Assembly (NCBI GenBank): GCA_963724365.1
Contig: CAVRUR010000010.1
Span: forward strand, 62,001-126,000
DNA: 64,000 bases
From: JALORV01 sp963724365
GTDB taxonomy: Bacteria; Pseudomonadota; Gammaproteobacteria; Burkholderiales; Burkholderiaceae_F
Direction: 5' to 3'
Below are positions 36,595-46,112 of this stretch, piece after piece. The stretch's first letter is position 1. Every line of letters begins with the position of its first letter. A model generated the notes under the pieces. It was not told the origin of the DNA, ran no database searches, and saw only the letters and a list, made by a program, of their open reading frames with translations. The position numbers and the translations under genes were made by a program.

Positions 36595-37254
36595 TTAGTC
36601 GTTGAGGTATTCGGCGGCGAGCTGCTCGAACAGCGCCCGCGACTGTCCGGTGAGGTAGGGCGATGTCAACGCCATGACCTGGTAGCAGCCGCGCTGCAAA
36701 GCGGCGCCGATGACATCGGGCTCGTTGAAGCGGCGCGGATCAAGGACGTACGAGTACGACAGCCAGTAGGTCGCCACGACCACCATGTTGGTGGCAAGCG
36801 CCTCGATCTCACGCGCGCCCGCCTGCAGCTCCCCGGCCTGCGCCAGGCCGTCGCACAAGCCGCGCGCGACCTTCACCTTCTGGTTGAGCAGCTGCTTGAA
36901 CTTCAATTCAAGCGTGCGGTTGTTGGCCAGCAGGTTGTTGAGGTCGCGATAGAAGAAGCGGTACTTCCAGATCAGCTCGAACAGCACGTGCAGGAACAGC
37001 CAAGCGTCCTCGACATTGGGCACGCGTCCGGTGGGCAGCGCCAGCAACTTGTCGATCTCCCGTTCGAACTGCTGGAAGATGCAGTTGATGATGTCGTCCT
37101 TGTTCTTGAAGTGGTAGTACAGGTTGCCCGGGGAGATGTTCATCTCCTCGGCAATCAGCGTCGTGTTGACATTCGGCTCGCCGAAGTCGTTGAACAGGCG
37201 CAAGGACAGCTCAAGGATGCGTTCGCGGGTGCGACGCGGCGGCTTGCGTTCCAT
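36595..37254 (-). CDS. TetR family transcriptional regulator
   Basis: A 219-residue protein with an N-terminal helix-turn-helix (residues about 12-55; FGEPNVNTTLIAEEMNIS and GNLYYHFKNKDDI) and a helical ligand domain. It is the first gene of a short minus-strand run with the TPR protein. Given the patatin, phasin and acyl-CoA reductase nearby, a lipid-responsive regulator is plausible but unproven. Confidence 0.9.
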   Translation of the reverse strand: MERKPPRRTRERILELSLRLFNDFGEPNVNTTLIAEEMNISPGNLYYHFKNKDDIINCIFQQFEREIDKLLALPTGRVPNVEDAWLFLHVLFELIWKYRFFYRDLNNLLANNRTLELKFKQLLNQKVKVARGLCDGLAQAGELQAGAREIEALATNMVVVATYWLSYSYVLDPRRFNEPDVIGAALQRGCYQVMALTSPYLTGQSRALFEQLAAEYLND

Positions 37255-37336
37255 GGGAGTTCGGGCGGTGCCGGTGGGAGAACCGGCTCAAGAATAGCGC
37301 AGCGGTGTCGGGACCACGCCGCTGCTTGAACCGGGC

Positions 37337-38599
37337 CTAGGCGGCGACGCTGGAGTAGCGAAGCCAGCGCTCTAGATCGTCCAGCGTATGGGTCAGCAGG
37401 CGCGTCGCCGCGGTGGAGGCGGTCTCGCGCCAGATGCCGCGGCTGCGCCGCAGGCTTTTCACCAGAGTCAGCGACTCGTCGCGCAGCACGTCGGTGCGGA
37501 TGCTGATGCCGTGGCGATTGAGCAGAGGCGCCAGTTCGTGCCGCCGCATCCACAGCTCCTCGCGGGTCTTCTGGTAGGCGTGCTCGCACAGGCGGCGGCG
37601 GCTGGAGTACGAAAAAAGGTTGGTGAAGAACATGTCGGCGTCGGCGCGGTTCGGCTCGAACAGCAGGATGTCGGTGCTGGCATAGGCCGTCTTGTAGCGC
37701 TCCAGCCCCGCACCCAGTCGCGAATGGATGATCGAACGGAATGTCTGCGCCAGCACGACCGGAAGGCCGCCCTCGACCAGCTTGTCGAGCTGGTGTTCAC
37801 GGTCACGCGTACGGTGGTGCGGTGTCGAATCGAACGGCACCAGCGGGTTCAGGCAGAGCATCAGGTCGACACCCTGGTCGAGAGCAATCGACGCGTGCAG
37901 CGTCTTGCGCAGGGCGCCGTCGACGAAGTAGCGACCGTCGATCTCGACCGGCGGGAACAAGCCGGGCAGGGCGGCGGATGCCTGCACGGCGCGCGAAATC
38001 GGCACGTGGTCCAGGTCCGGTCCTCCGAATGCGACCGACGAGCCGGTGTCAAGGTCGGTCGCGACCAGGTAGAGCCGATGGTCCAGCTGGCGAAAGTCGT
38101 TGGTCCGGCCCGGCTGGGCGAAGACGCCGGACAGATACCGGTCGACCTCGTCGCCGCTAAACACGCCGGTCGGGATGGCCCGGCCGAGCCGCTCGAAGGC
38201 GCTCATGATGGAGCTGGCACCGAGGAGGTAATGCCAGGCCGCGCTGAGCATGAGCGGGGGAACCGATGCCAAGCGCTGGGCGTACTCGCGGAATGCCGGT
38301 CGCAGCAGGATGGACGGCTCGAACCGGTCGCGGCCTTTTTCACCCTCGATGAACAGGCGCGACATCTGGTGCGGCGTGATGCCGTTAGCCAGGCCGGCCG
38401 CAATGAAGCCGCCGGCACTGACGCCGACGTAGACATCGACATCGTTGAAGTCGATGCCGTCGAGTGCCTCGGTCAGTGCCGCCAGCGCACCGATCTCGTA
38501 GATCGCTCCGATTGGGCCTCCGCCGGCCAGAGCGAGGCCGACGCGCGGGCGCGACGTCGCGCGTCGCGGGCGGGAAGCGGGGATGGTGCGCCGGTTCAT
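37337..38599 (-). CDS. Patatin-like phospholipase
   Basis: A Ser-Asp dyad lipid acyl hydrolase of 420 residues. The oxyanion loop GGGPIGAIYEIG, the nucleophile GVSAGGF and the catalytic Asp in DGAL are all present in order. A C-terminal extension of about 170 residues follows the core, as in other long bacterial patatins. There is no signal peptide, so it is likely cytoplasmic, acting on membrane or storage lipid. Confidence 0.9.
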   Translation of the reverse strand: MNRRTIPASRPRRATSRPRVGLALAGGGPIGAIYEIGALAALTEALDGIDFNDVDVYVGVSAGGFIAAGLANGITPHQMSRLFIEGEKGRDRFEPSILLRPAFREYAQRLASVPPLMLSAAWHYLLGASSIMSAFERLGRAIPTGVFSGDEVDRYLSGVFAQPGRTNDFRQLDHRLYLVATDLDTGSSVAFGGPDLDHVPISRAVQASAALPGLFPPVEIDGRYFVDGALRKTLHASIALDQGVDLMLCLNPLVPFDSTPHHRTRDREHQLDKLVEGGLPVVLAQTFRSIIHSRLGAGLERYKTAYASTDILLFEPNRADADMFFTNLFSYSSRRRLCEHAYQKTREELWMRRHELAPLLNRHGISIRTDVLRDESLTLVKSLRRSRGIWRETASTAATRLLTHTLDDLERWLRYSSVAA

Positions 38600-38736
38600 G
38601 GCGCCGTCATGGGCGAGGCGATGTGGCCGTCCTCATGCTGCCGATCGTCACGGCCGTCTGCCAGCTCGCGCCTCGAGGCGCCCGGCTGGCGACGACCGTC
38701 GGCCGCGCTACGGCGCGACCACGGTTCGGAAGGTGA

Positions 38737-39195
38737 TCAGGCCGCCTTGCGAGCGCGCTTGGCCGGAGCCTTGGCAGGGCGCGACTTGGTCAGCGTGCCG
38801 ACGCTGCGGGTCAGTTCCTCGACGCGCTTCGTCAGCGCGGCGATCTCCTTGTTCGTCGGAACGCCGAGGCGCGTCAGAGCGCGCTCGACGCGGGCTTCGA
38901 ACACCGTCTCGAGCTTGTCCCAGGTGCCATTGGCCTGCTTCTGCAGTCCGGCCGCCACTTTCGTCACTTTTGCCGTCACGTCGTTGACCTTGTCTTCGGT
39001 GACCTTCATGGTCCGCTTCTGAATGCTGGTGCCCTCGCGAACCAGCGCCTTGAACACCTTCTGGCCCTCTTCCTGGGCCTTGGAGAAGGCACCGAGTCCG
39101 GCCAGCCATATCTCCTGTGCCGAATCCTTCACCGCGGCGCGCAGTTGGCTTTCGCTCCCCGACTTCTCGGCCATTGCCTTGAGTTTTCTGACCAT
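38737..39195 (-). CDS. Phasin-like granule-associated protein (PhaI/PhaF type)
   Basis: A 152-residue helical protein with SAQEIWLAGLGAFSKAQEEG, the signature start of the poly(hydroxyalkanoate) granule-associated family, and an Ala/Lys/Pro histone-like tail (PAKAPAKRARKAA) that may contact DNA. A predicted coiled segment (KEIAALTKRVEELTRSV) precedes the tail. It is divergent from the acyl-CoA reductase. Confidence 0.88.
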   Translation of the reverse strand: MVRKLKAMAEKSGSESQLRAAVKDSAQEIWLAGLGAFSKAQEEGQKVFKALVREGTSIQKRTMKVTEDKVNDVTAKVTKVAAGLQKQANGTWDKLETVFEARVERALTRLGVPTNKEIAALTKRVEELTRSVGTLTKSRPAKAPAKRARKAA

Positions 39196-39273
39196 ATCGA
39201 CTCCTTGCCTCGCGGAAAAGTGGACTGATGCAGAAGTCTAGGAGCCGCGGCACACAGCACACAACAAACTGCA

Positions 39274-39289
39274 TAGAGCCTCGGCTCTA
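39274..39289. promoter_or_regulatory. Inverted repeat between phasin and acyl-CoA reductase genes
   Basis: TAGAGCC and GGCTCTA flank a two-base centre in the 170-base divergent gap, and a wider CTGCAT/ATGCAG pair surrounds it. The position suits an operator shared by both promoters. No regulator can be named. Confidence 0.35.
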
Positions 39290-39365
39290 GGGCATGCAGC
39301 GCTGGCGCTACACTGCCGCGAGATTCGTAGAGCGAACACACCATACTGCCAGGAGGAGACACCCG

Positions 39366-41372
39366 ATGACGTACTTCGTCACCGGCGCGACCGGCTTCAT
39401 AGGCAAGCGCCTCGTCAAGAAACTGCTCGCCCGCCGCGGCACGACGGTCTACTTCCTCGTTCGCAAGGAGAGCCTCGACAAGGTGCCGGCGCTACTCGAG
39501 TACTGGGAGGCCTCCGAAGAACGTGCCGTGCCGGTCGTCGGTGACCTGGGCAAGGAACTGCTCGGCGTGACCAAGGCCGATCAGAAGAAACTGACGGGCA
39601 AGGTCAAGCATTTCTTCCATCTCGCCGCGGTCTACGACCTGAAGGCCGACGCAGAAAGCCAGATCGTCGCCAACATCGACGGAACGAAGAACGCGGTTGC
39701 GCTCGCCAACGAGATCAAGGCCGGCGTGTTCCAGCACGTTTCCTCGATCGCCGCGGCCGGCATGTACGAGGGTGTTTTCCGCGAGGACATGTTCGACGAG
39801 GCGGAGAACCTCGATCACCCGTACTTCGCCACCAAGCATGACTCCGAAAAGATCGCCCGCAAGGAGGCGAAGATGCCCTGGCGCGTCTATCGCCCGGGCC
39901 TGGTCGTGGGCGACAGCACGACCGGCGAGATGGACAAGATCGACGGGCCGTACTACTTCTTCAAGCTGATCCAGCGCATGCGGAGCCTCTTGCCGCCCTG
40001 GATGCCGGCGGTTGGCATTGAAGGCGGGCGCATCAACATCGTGCCGGTCGACTTCGTCGTCGATGCGATCGACCACATCGCGCACGCCAAGGAAGGGAAC
40101 AAGAAGGCTTTCCACATCGTCGATCCGACGCCGTATCGCGTCGGCGACGTGCTCAACATCTTCGCCAAGGCGGCGCATGCGCCGCAGTTCTCGCTGCGGA
40201 TCAACGCCGCCCTGCTGGGTTTCATTCCGAACAGCGTCAAGAAGGGCCTGCTGTCGCTGACGCCGGTGCGGCGCATCCGCAACGCCGTGATGAAGGACCT
40301 CGGCTTGCCCGACGACATCATCAACTTCGTCAACTACCCGACGCGGTTCGACACGCGAGAGGCCACCGCGGCACTCAAGGGCACGGGCATCGCCTGCCCG
40401 CGCCTGGATGACTACGCGTACCGGCTGTGGGACTACTGGGAGCGAAACCTCGATCCCGATCTGTTCATCGATCGCACGCTGAAGGGGCAGGTGCAGGGCA
40501 AGGTCGTCGTCATCACCGGTGGCTCTTCGGGCATAGGACTGGCGGCGGCACACAAGATCACGCAGGCCGGGGCGACAACGGTGATCATTGCGCGCGACCA
40601 GGAAAAGCTCGCCGCTGCCAAGAAGGAGATTGAGACCGGACTTGGTGCTAACGAAAACGGTGGCAAAGTCATCACGCACTCAGCCGACCTCGCCAGCAAC
40701 GAGGGAGTCGACAAGGCCACCGCCTGGATCATCGAGAAGCTGGGCGGGGCGGATTTCCTTGTCAACAACGCCGGTCGCTCGATTCGGCGCGGCATCGAAT
40801 CCAGCTACGACCGCTATCACGACTTCGAGCGCACCATGCAAGTCAACTACTTCGGCGCGCTACGGATGACGATGGGCCTACTGCCACACATGACGGCGAA
40901 GAAGCGCGGCCATGTGATCAATATTTCCTCGATCGGCGTGCTGACCAACGCGCCGCGCTTTTCAGCCTACGTCGCGTCGAAGGCAGCACTTGATGCTTGG
41001 ACCGCCTGTGCGTCGTCCGAGTTCGCCGATGCCGGGGTCCGCTTCACGACAATCAACATGCCGCTAGTGCGCACGCCGATGATCGCGCCGACGAAGCTCT
41101 ACCAGAACGTTCCGACGCTGTCGCCCGAAGAGGCGGGCGACCTGATCGTGCGCGCGATCGTCTACAAGCCGGTGCGCATTGCCACACGTCTCGGCATCTT
41201 CGGCGCCGTGCTGCACGCGTTGGCGCCGCGGATCGCGCAGATCGTGATGAATACGACCTTCCGCATGTTCCCGGACTCCGACGCGGCGAAGGGCGCGAAG
41301 GAAGGCGAAAAGCCGAAGGCCTCCGCCGACCAGATCGCATTCGCGAACCTGATGCGGGGAATACATTTCTAA
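39366..41372 (+). CDS. Two-domain fatty acyl-CoA (or acyl-ACP) reductase
   Basis: A 668-residue protein from ATG 39366 after AGGAGG. The N-terminal extended SDR domain has VTGATGFIGKRLVKKLL and the active-site YFATKHDSEK. The C-terminal classical SDR domain (from about residue 378) has VITGGSSGIGLAAAHKI, NNAGRSIRR and YVASKAALDAW. Architecture, length and sequence closely follow the bifunctional fatty acyl-CoA reductases of Marinobacter that make fatty alcohols for wax esters, as I remember those sequences. It would reduce acyl-CoA through the aldehyde to the alcohol with NADPH. No wax ester synthase is in the window. Confidence 0.87.
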   Translation: MTYFVTGATGFIGKRLVKKLLARRGTTVYFLVRKESLDKVPALLEYWEASEERAVPVVGDLGKELLGVTKADQKKLTGKVKHFFHLAAVYDLKADAESQIVANIDGTKNAVALANEIKAGVFQHVSSIAAAGMYEGVFREDMFDEAENLDHPYFATKHDSEKIARKEAKMPWRVYRPGLVVGDSTTGEMDKIDGPYYFFKLIQRMRSLLPPWMPAVGIEGGRINIVPVDFVVDAIDHIAHAKEGNKKAFHIVDPTPYRVGDVLNIFAKAAHAPQFSLRINAALLGFIPNSVKKGLLSLTPVRRIRNAVMKDLGLPDDIINFVNYPTRFDTREATAALKGTGIACPRLDDYAYRLWDYWERNLDPDLFIDRTLKGQVQGKVVVITGGSSGIGLAAAHKITQAGATTVIIARDQEKLAAAKKEIETGLGANENGGKVITHSADLASNEGVDKATAWIIEKLGGADFLVNNAGRSIRRGIESSYDRYHDFERTMQVNYFGALRMTMGLLPHMTAKKRGHVINISSIGVLTNAPRFSAYVASKAALDAWTACASSEFADAGVRFTTINMPLVRTPMIAPTKLYQNVPTLSPEEAGDLIVRAIVYKPVRIATRLGIFGAVLHALAPRIAQIVMNTTFRMFPDSDAAKGAKEGEKPKASADQIAFANLMRGIHF

Positions 41373-41382
41373 CACGCGTCGA

Positions 41383-41498
41383 ATGTGTACGCGCCGGCTG
41401 CGCCGGCGCACGTGCACATTCTCCGGCAGCGACTCGCGCGCAGACGCGCGTGTCGCTCCGAGCGCACGTGCGATTGCCCGCAGGGCAGTCGCGTACGC
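41383..41498. repeat. Three consecutive GC-rich stem-loops between convergent genes
   Basis: Three long imperfect palindromes follow each other: 41383-41419 (ATGTGTACG...CGTGCACAT), 41429-41456 (GCGACTCGCGCG...CGCGCGTGTCGC) and 41462-41498 (GCGCACGTGCGATTGCCC...GGGCAGTCGCGTACGC). They fill the gap between the acyl-CoA reductase stop and the lipase-like stop. There is no T run. They may end transcription from both sides or be extragenic palindromic repeats. Confidence 0.6.
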
Positions 41499-41507
41499 AA
41501 GGAGTGC

Positions 41508-42400
41508 TTATCGTTCGACGACCTCGATCAGCTTGCGCAGTACCTGGTCGTTGTCGGTCATCGCCAGATGTCCGATGCGTTCGAACCAGACCGCTTCGGC
41601 GCAGGCGAGGATCTGGCCGTCGCGCGGGATCACCAGGTTGTCGTGCTGGCTGGCGAAGCAGACGAACTCGACTGGTTCGTCGCTTTCCGCCAGCTTGCGC
41701 ACGTAGTCGCACGCCACCCGCATCTGGCGGGTGTTGTCGCCGTGGCCCAGGCGCGCGAAGAGCGTCCCGTGGTGCGGCGTGTCGATCGTGATGACGCGGG
41801 CGACCGCGTGATGGCCGTGCACACGCAGGTATGCGCGCGCCGCCAGTCCGCCCATGCTGTGGCAGACGAGCGTCACGCGCTCGGCGCCGGAGGCTGCGCG
41901 CAGGCGCTCGACGGCCGCGTGGATCAGGTCAGGATAGCGTTCGACCCCGCCGAACACCGGCTCGAGGTTGACCGTCGCGCAGTTCCAGCGCTGGGCCAGC
42001 CCGCCGTCGATCAGCCACGGCCGCCAGGTCGCCCGGTTGCACATGTAGCCGTGGATGAACAGCACGGCGGGTCGGCCGGCATCGCGCACGATCGCGGGCT
42101 CGGCGAAGCCAGCGCGCCACGGCTGGTCGACGTTGAAGACCTTGAACGATCGCCAGGTCTCGCCGAGCCAGACACGGATCAGCGCCAGCGGGCCGAGGCG
42201 CGCCACGGGACGACGATCGACCAGCGCCCCGGTCACGAACTCGATCGCCAGCGGAACGCCGTGCACCGCCAGCGGCAGCATGCAGGCCGAGCGCGACCGC
42301 CAGCCAGGCTGGCAGGCCGACGCGGACCAGCACCGCGACGAGGGCGAGGGCGGCGAGCAACTTCCAGCGCGGCGCCGATGCGCAGGATGCGCGCCAGCAT
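41508..42400 (-). CDS. Alpha/beta hydrolase, lipase-like, frameshifted N-terminus
   Basis: The C-terminal 257 residues are open from 42281 and carry FIHGYMCNRATW (oxyanion region), the nucleophile elbow CHSMGGLAARAYL, a likely acid in ASQHDNLV and a late GHLAM histidine. The hydrophobic N-terminus lies in two other frames: MLARILRIGAALEV from ATG 42400, then LAALALVAVLVRVGLPAWLA. Two extra bases, near 42360 and 42285, explain this. The start overlaps the preceding binding-protein stop (TGATG), so it is the last gene of the binding-protein operon. A membrane-anchored esterase is the likely product. Confidence 0.75.
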
Positions 42401-44238
42401 CAGTGTCCCCGCGCCGCGCGCAGGTCCACGTCGATGTCGATCCAGGACCACTTGCGCGACGTGAACGGATGTCGGCGCAACCCGATCACCCAGGGCTGGC
42501 CAGGTCGACGTAGACGCGGTGCATGTGCAGCAGGTAGGGCATGTAGGCGACCATCAGACGCGGTCGCTTCGCGCAGTACAGCGAGCCGTTCGGGGCCGTC
42601 CGGCATCACGCGCTGCTGCTCGAACAGGCGGTTGAAGGCGGGCAGGTCGAAGCGCGCATCGTTGATCGATTCCCTGTTCGGTCCGTAGGCCATGCCGAAG
42701 ATCTGTGTCGCTGTCCGGTTGGCCCACCTGCCAGGCGTAGCCCCACATCATCAGCTGGCCGGCCATGGATTGCTTGACGAGCTCCGGCCACTGGGCGATG
42801 CGGAACGTCGTTCGCAGTCCGATCGCGCTCATGTACTTCTTCCAGAGCTCGTTCTGGCTGCGATCGCGCTGCGTGTTCGTCGCTGCAATTTCGAGCGTCA
42901 GCGGTGCGCCCTCGGGCGTTTCGCGCCAGCCGTCGCCGTCGCGGTCGACGTAGCCGTAGGTGTCGAGCAGCGCCTGCGCGCGCGCCGGGTCGTACTCTGC
43001 CATGGCGTGTCTGTAAGCCGGGTCGTAACCGAAGGTGGCGGGGCACGAACGGCGACTGGGCCTGCACGCCGTAACCACTGAAGATGCTGCGGATGTATTC
43101 GCGATCCATCGAAGCCGAGCGCGATCGCACGCCGCAGCGCGACCTTTTCCGGCGTGTAGCCGCCCACCAGCGGATGCTCGATGTTGAAGTAGCTGAGCGT
43201 GATGTCGGACATCGGCGTGAACACTGCCTTGATGCCCTTGCGCTCAAGGAATGGCGCCAGCTTTCCGTTCGGCGCGGCGACACGCACGAGGTCGACCGGC
43301 ACGGGATCCAGCAGGTCGAGCTGGCCCTGCAGGAAGGCAAGCCAGCGCGGCTGCGACTCCTCGATGATCGAGATCTCGACACGATCGACCAGCGGCAGGC
43401 GTCGGCCGCGCAGGCGTGCAGTCTCCGTCTGCAAGTTGCGGAACGTCGGCGGCCGCTTCGAAGTCGTACAGCTCTTCGCGATAGGTCGGACTTGCGCTCG
43501 AGCACGATGCGCGACGAGCGCGTCCAGGCCGCCAGCCGGAACGGCCCGGTGCCGACCGGATGCGCCATGATGTCGTCGCCGTAGGCCTCGACCACCTCGC
43601 GCGCCACGGCACCGAAGAGCGACGCATCGGCGAAGTTGTAGATCAAGCGCGGATTCGGTTCGTTCAGCTTCAGCTGCAGCGTGTAGCGGTCGAGCGCGCG
43701 CAGGCCGTCGACTTCGGTCGCATAGTCGAATGGCCGCTTGCCCTTGAGCGACGTCGGCGCGCAGTTCGGTGAGCCCGAGCGACCTTGCTGTTCTCCAGCA
43801 CGAACAGCATCGGACTCTTCCAGCGCGGGTCGTAGATGCGCTTCCACGAGTAGACGTAGTCGGCGGCGACCAGCTCGCGCGGCTTGCCCTTGAACGCCGG
43901 GTCGTCCTGGAAGTAGATGCCCGGCGCGGAGTCGGAAGGTGAAGGTGCGAAAGTCCGCCGAGACCTCGGGCATCGGCAACCAGCGTGTTCACGCGCAATC
44001 GCGCCGGCCGCGCCATGAAGTCGAACTCGAGCGGCGCGTCGAGGATGTGACCGATGACCGTGCGCGAGTAGAGGTCCTGGACCTGCGCCGGGTCGAAGCC
44101 GGTTTCGGCGGTGGGGAAGGCGACGCGCAGGGTCTTCGGGGCGGACTGGGCTGCATTGGCGCTGCGCGCGTCGCTCAACGGCGCAGCGACGAGCGCAGCG
44201 CCGACCTGGACCAGCCGCCTACGGCGAAGGGACGTCAT
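42400..44238 (-). pseudogene. Family-5 extracellular substrate-binding protein, paralogue E (many frameshifts)
   Basis: Last of five tandem paralogues. It has a Tat-like signal (RRRRLVQVGAALVAAPL), then the family blocks FPTAETGFDPAQVQDLYSR, VGTGPFRLAAW, DRVEISIIEESQPRWLAFL, VGGYTPEKVALRRAIALG, YGYVDRDGDGW and QPWVIGLRRHPF. These blocks are spread over all three frames; I count about 11 one-base shifts in 1.8 kb, all but one of them extra bases. A repaired protein would have about 600 residues. Either the gene is decayed or this stretch is poorly sequenced. It would bind peptides or similar solutes in the periplasm for an ABC importer. Confidence 0.8.
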
Positions 44239-44269
44239 GCCCGGCCTGTGGGCGTCAGCCTGTCGACGC

Positions 44270-46112
44270 TCACCCGATGTCGCGTGCCCGGCGGTCCGCG
44301 TCTATGTCGAACCATTTAAATGCGTCGCGCGCGAACGGATGCCTGCGATAGCCGATGACCCAGGGATGAATGAAGGAGTTCAGAATCCGATGGCCGTGGA
44401 ACTTGTACGGCATGTAGGCGACCATCAGCCGGTTCATCTCGTACATGGCCGCCATGCGTTCCGGCCCATTGGGCAGCATTGCCTGCCTGCGGCACAGCGC
44501 GTCGTACGCAGGCAGTTCGAAGCGCGCGTAGTTGGCGGCGCCGATGTACGGACCGAAGCCCAGGTCGTAAAACGTATCGGCGTCCGGCTCGGTCGCGCTC
44601 CAACCGAGTCCCCACATCATCAGCTTCCCGACGCGAGCCGACTTGGACTGTTCGGGCCACTGGCCGATGTTGAACTGCACGCGGACGCCAACGCGATTGA
44701 AGGCCTTCTGCCACAGCTCGTTCAACGCCCGCGAGAACGGATCACCCTGCGTGGCGTATTCAACGACCATGGGCTTCCCATCCGGTTGCTCGCGCCAGCC
44801 ATCGCCGTTGGGGTCGTGGTAGCCGAACGTGTCCAGCAACGTATTGGCGCGCACCGGGTCGTACTGGCCCATGTCGCTGACGAAGGTCGGATCGAACCCC
44901 CACACGCCCGGCGGCACCGCCGACTGCGCCGGCACCATCTGGCCACGGCGCAGATCGCGGATTTCACGCTTGAGGTCGTAGGCCAGGGCGATTGCCCTGC
45001 GCAGCGCCACCTTCTCGGGCGTGTAGCCGCCGACCAGCGGATGCTGCATGTTGAAGTAACTGATGATGATGTCGGCATTGACGTAGCGGTCGACCCAGAT
45101 GCCGCGCTTGGCGAGGGCCGGGGCGACACGTCCGTTCGGCGCGGCCGTGTTGAGCAGCTCGCCCGGGGAACCGACGTCGAGCGCGCCGTTGAGAAAGGCC
45201 AGCCACTGAGGCTGCGTCTCGTTGATGATCGAGATCTCGACCCGGTCGATCATCGGCAGTCGTTTGCCCGCCATTTGCTGGGCCGACTCAATGCCGCGAA
45301 CGTCATCCGCCGGCGGCGTCGCGCTGTAGATCTCCTCGCGATAGGTCGGGTTGCGTTCGAGCACGATGCGCGAGGCGCGCCGCCAGTCGGCGAGCCGGTA
45401 TGGCCCGGTGCCGACCGGTCGCGCCTGGATCTCGGTCTCGTTGACGGATTCGACGACTTCACGCGCGACGGCGCCGAAGTAGTTGGCGAAGGCGAAGTTG
45501 AAGATGAAGCGAGGATCCGGCTCGGCCAGCCGGACTTCGAACACGTAGCGGTCCAGCACGCGGATGCCGTCGACCGGCCGGTCGTAGTCAAACCGGCCGG
45601 ACTTCTGCGCCTCCGTGCGCAGGACTTCCAGGCCCAGCGGCTTTGCATTGGACAGCGCTGCATAGTGCGGACTCTTGAAGCGCGGATCGAACACGCGCTT
45701 GAACTGGTAGACGCAGTCGGCCGCCACCATTTCGCGGCGTTGGCCTTTGAACGCCGGGTCGTCCTGGAAGTAGATGCCGGGGCGCAGTCTTCACCGTGAA
45801 GACGCGATCACCTTCGGAAGAAACCGGCATTTCGGCTGCCGTGCGCAGGATCAGTCGCGCCGGTCGCGCGAGAAAGTCGTACTGCAGCGGTGGTTCGAAG
45901 ATGTTGCCGAGAACGGTATTCGAATACAGGTCCGACACCTGCGCCGGATCGAAGCCGGTTTCGGCGGCGGGGAAGGACCAGAACAGCGTCTTCGGCGGCG
46001 TCGCCAGCTGCGCCAGCGTACGGGTCGGCAGCGCAGCCAGCGCGCTCATCGTTGCTGCCGAGCCCAGCAGGAAGCCGCGGCGGTCGTTGTCGTCGATCAT
46101 CGAATCGTTCAT
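44270..46112 (-). CDS. Family-5 extracellular substrate-binding protein, paralogue D
   Basis: Best preserved of the five. ATG 46112 opens a Tat-type signal (NDRRGFLLGSAATMSALAA) and runs to about 45780. After one extra base the frame is open to 44270, 486 residues of it continuous. It shares with its paralogues AAETGFDPAQVSDLYSN, the VGTGPYRLADWRRASRIVL block, MIDRVEISIINETQPQWLAF, VGGYTPEKVALRRAIALAY, an Asp-rich YHDPNGDGWREQPDG loop of the calcium-type found in this family, and a C-terminal HPWVIGYRRHPF. It starts inside the stop of paralogue C (ATGA). Confidence 0.88.

Noticed and set aside
39294..39365. Longer start for the acyl-CoA reductase, using the in-frame region upstream of 39366
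   Set aside because: The family begins exactly at the Rossmann motif following the ATG at 39366, which has AGGAGG just upstream; the extension is unlike protein.
41383..41498. CRISPR array
   Set aside because: The three palindromes differ in sequence and there are no regular spacers.
42400..44238. Programmed ribosomal frameshifting in the binding-protein genes
   Set aside because: There are too many shifts, at different places in each paralogue, with no slippery heptamers or conserved downstream structure.
44111..45799. Plus-strand frame of 562 codons across binding-protein paralogue D
   Set aside because: It is antisense to the recognisable binding protein and shows only Arg/Val/Asp-rich shadow composition.
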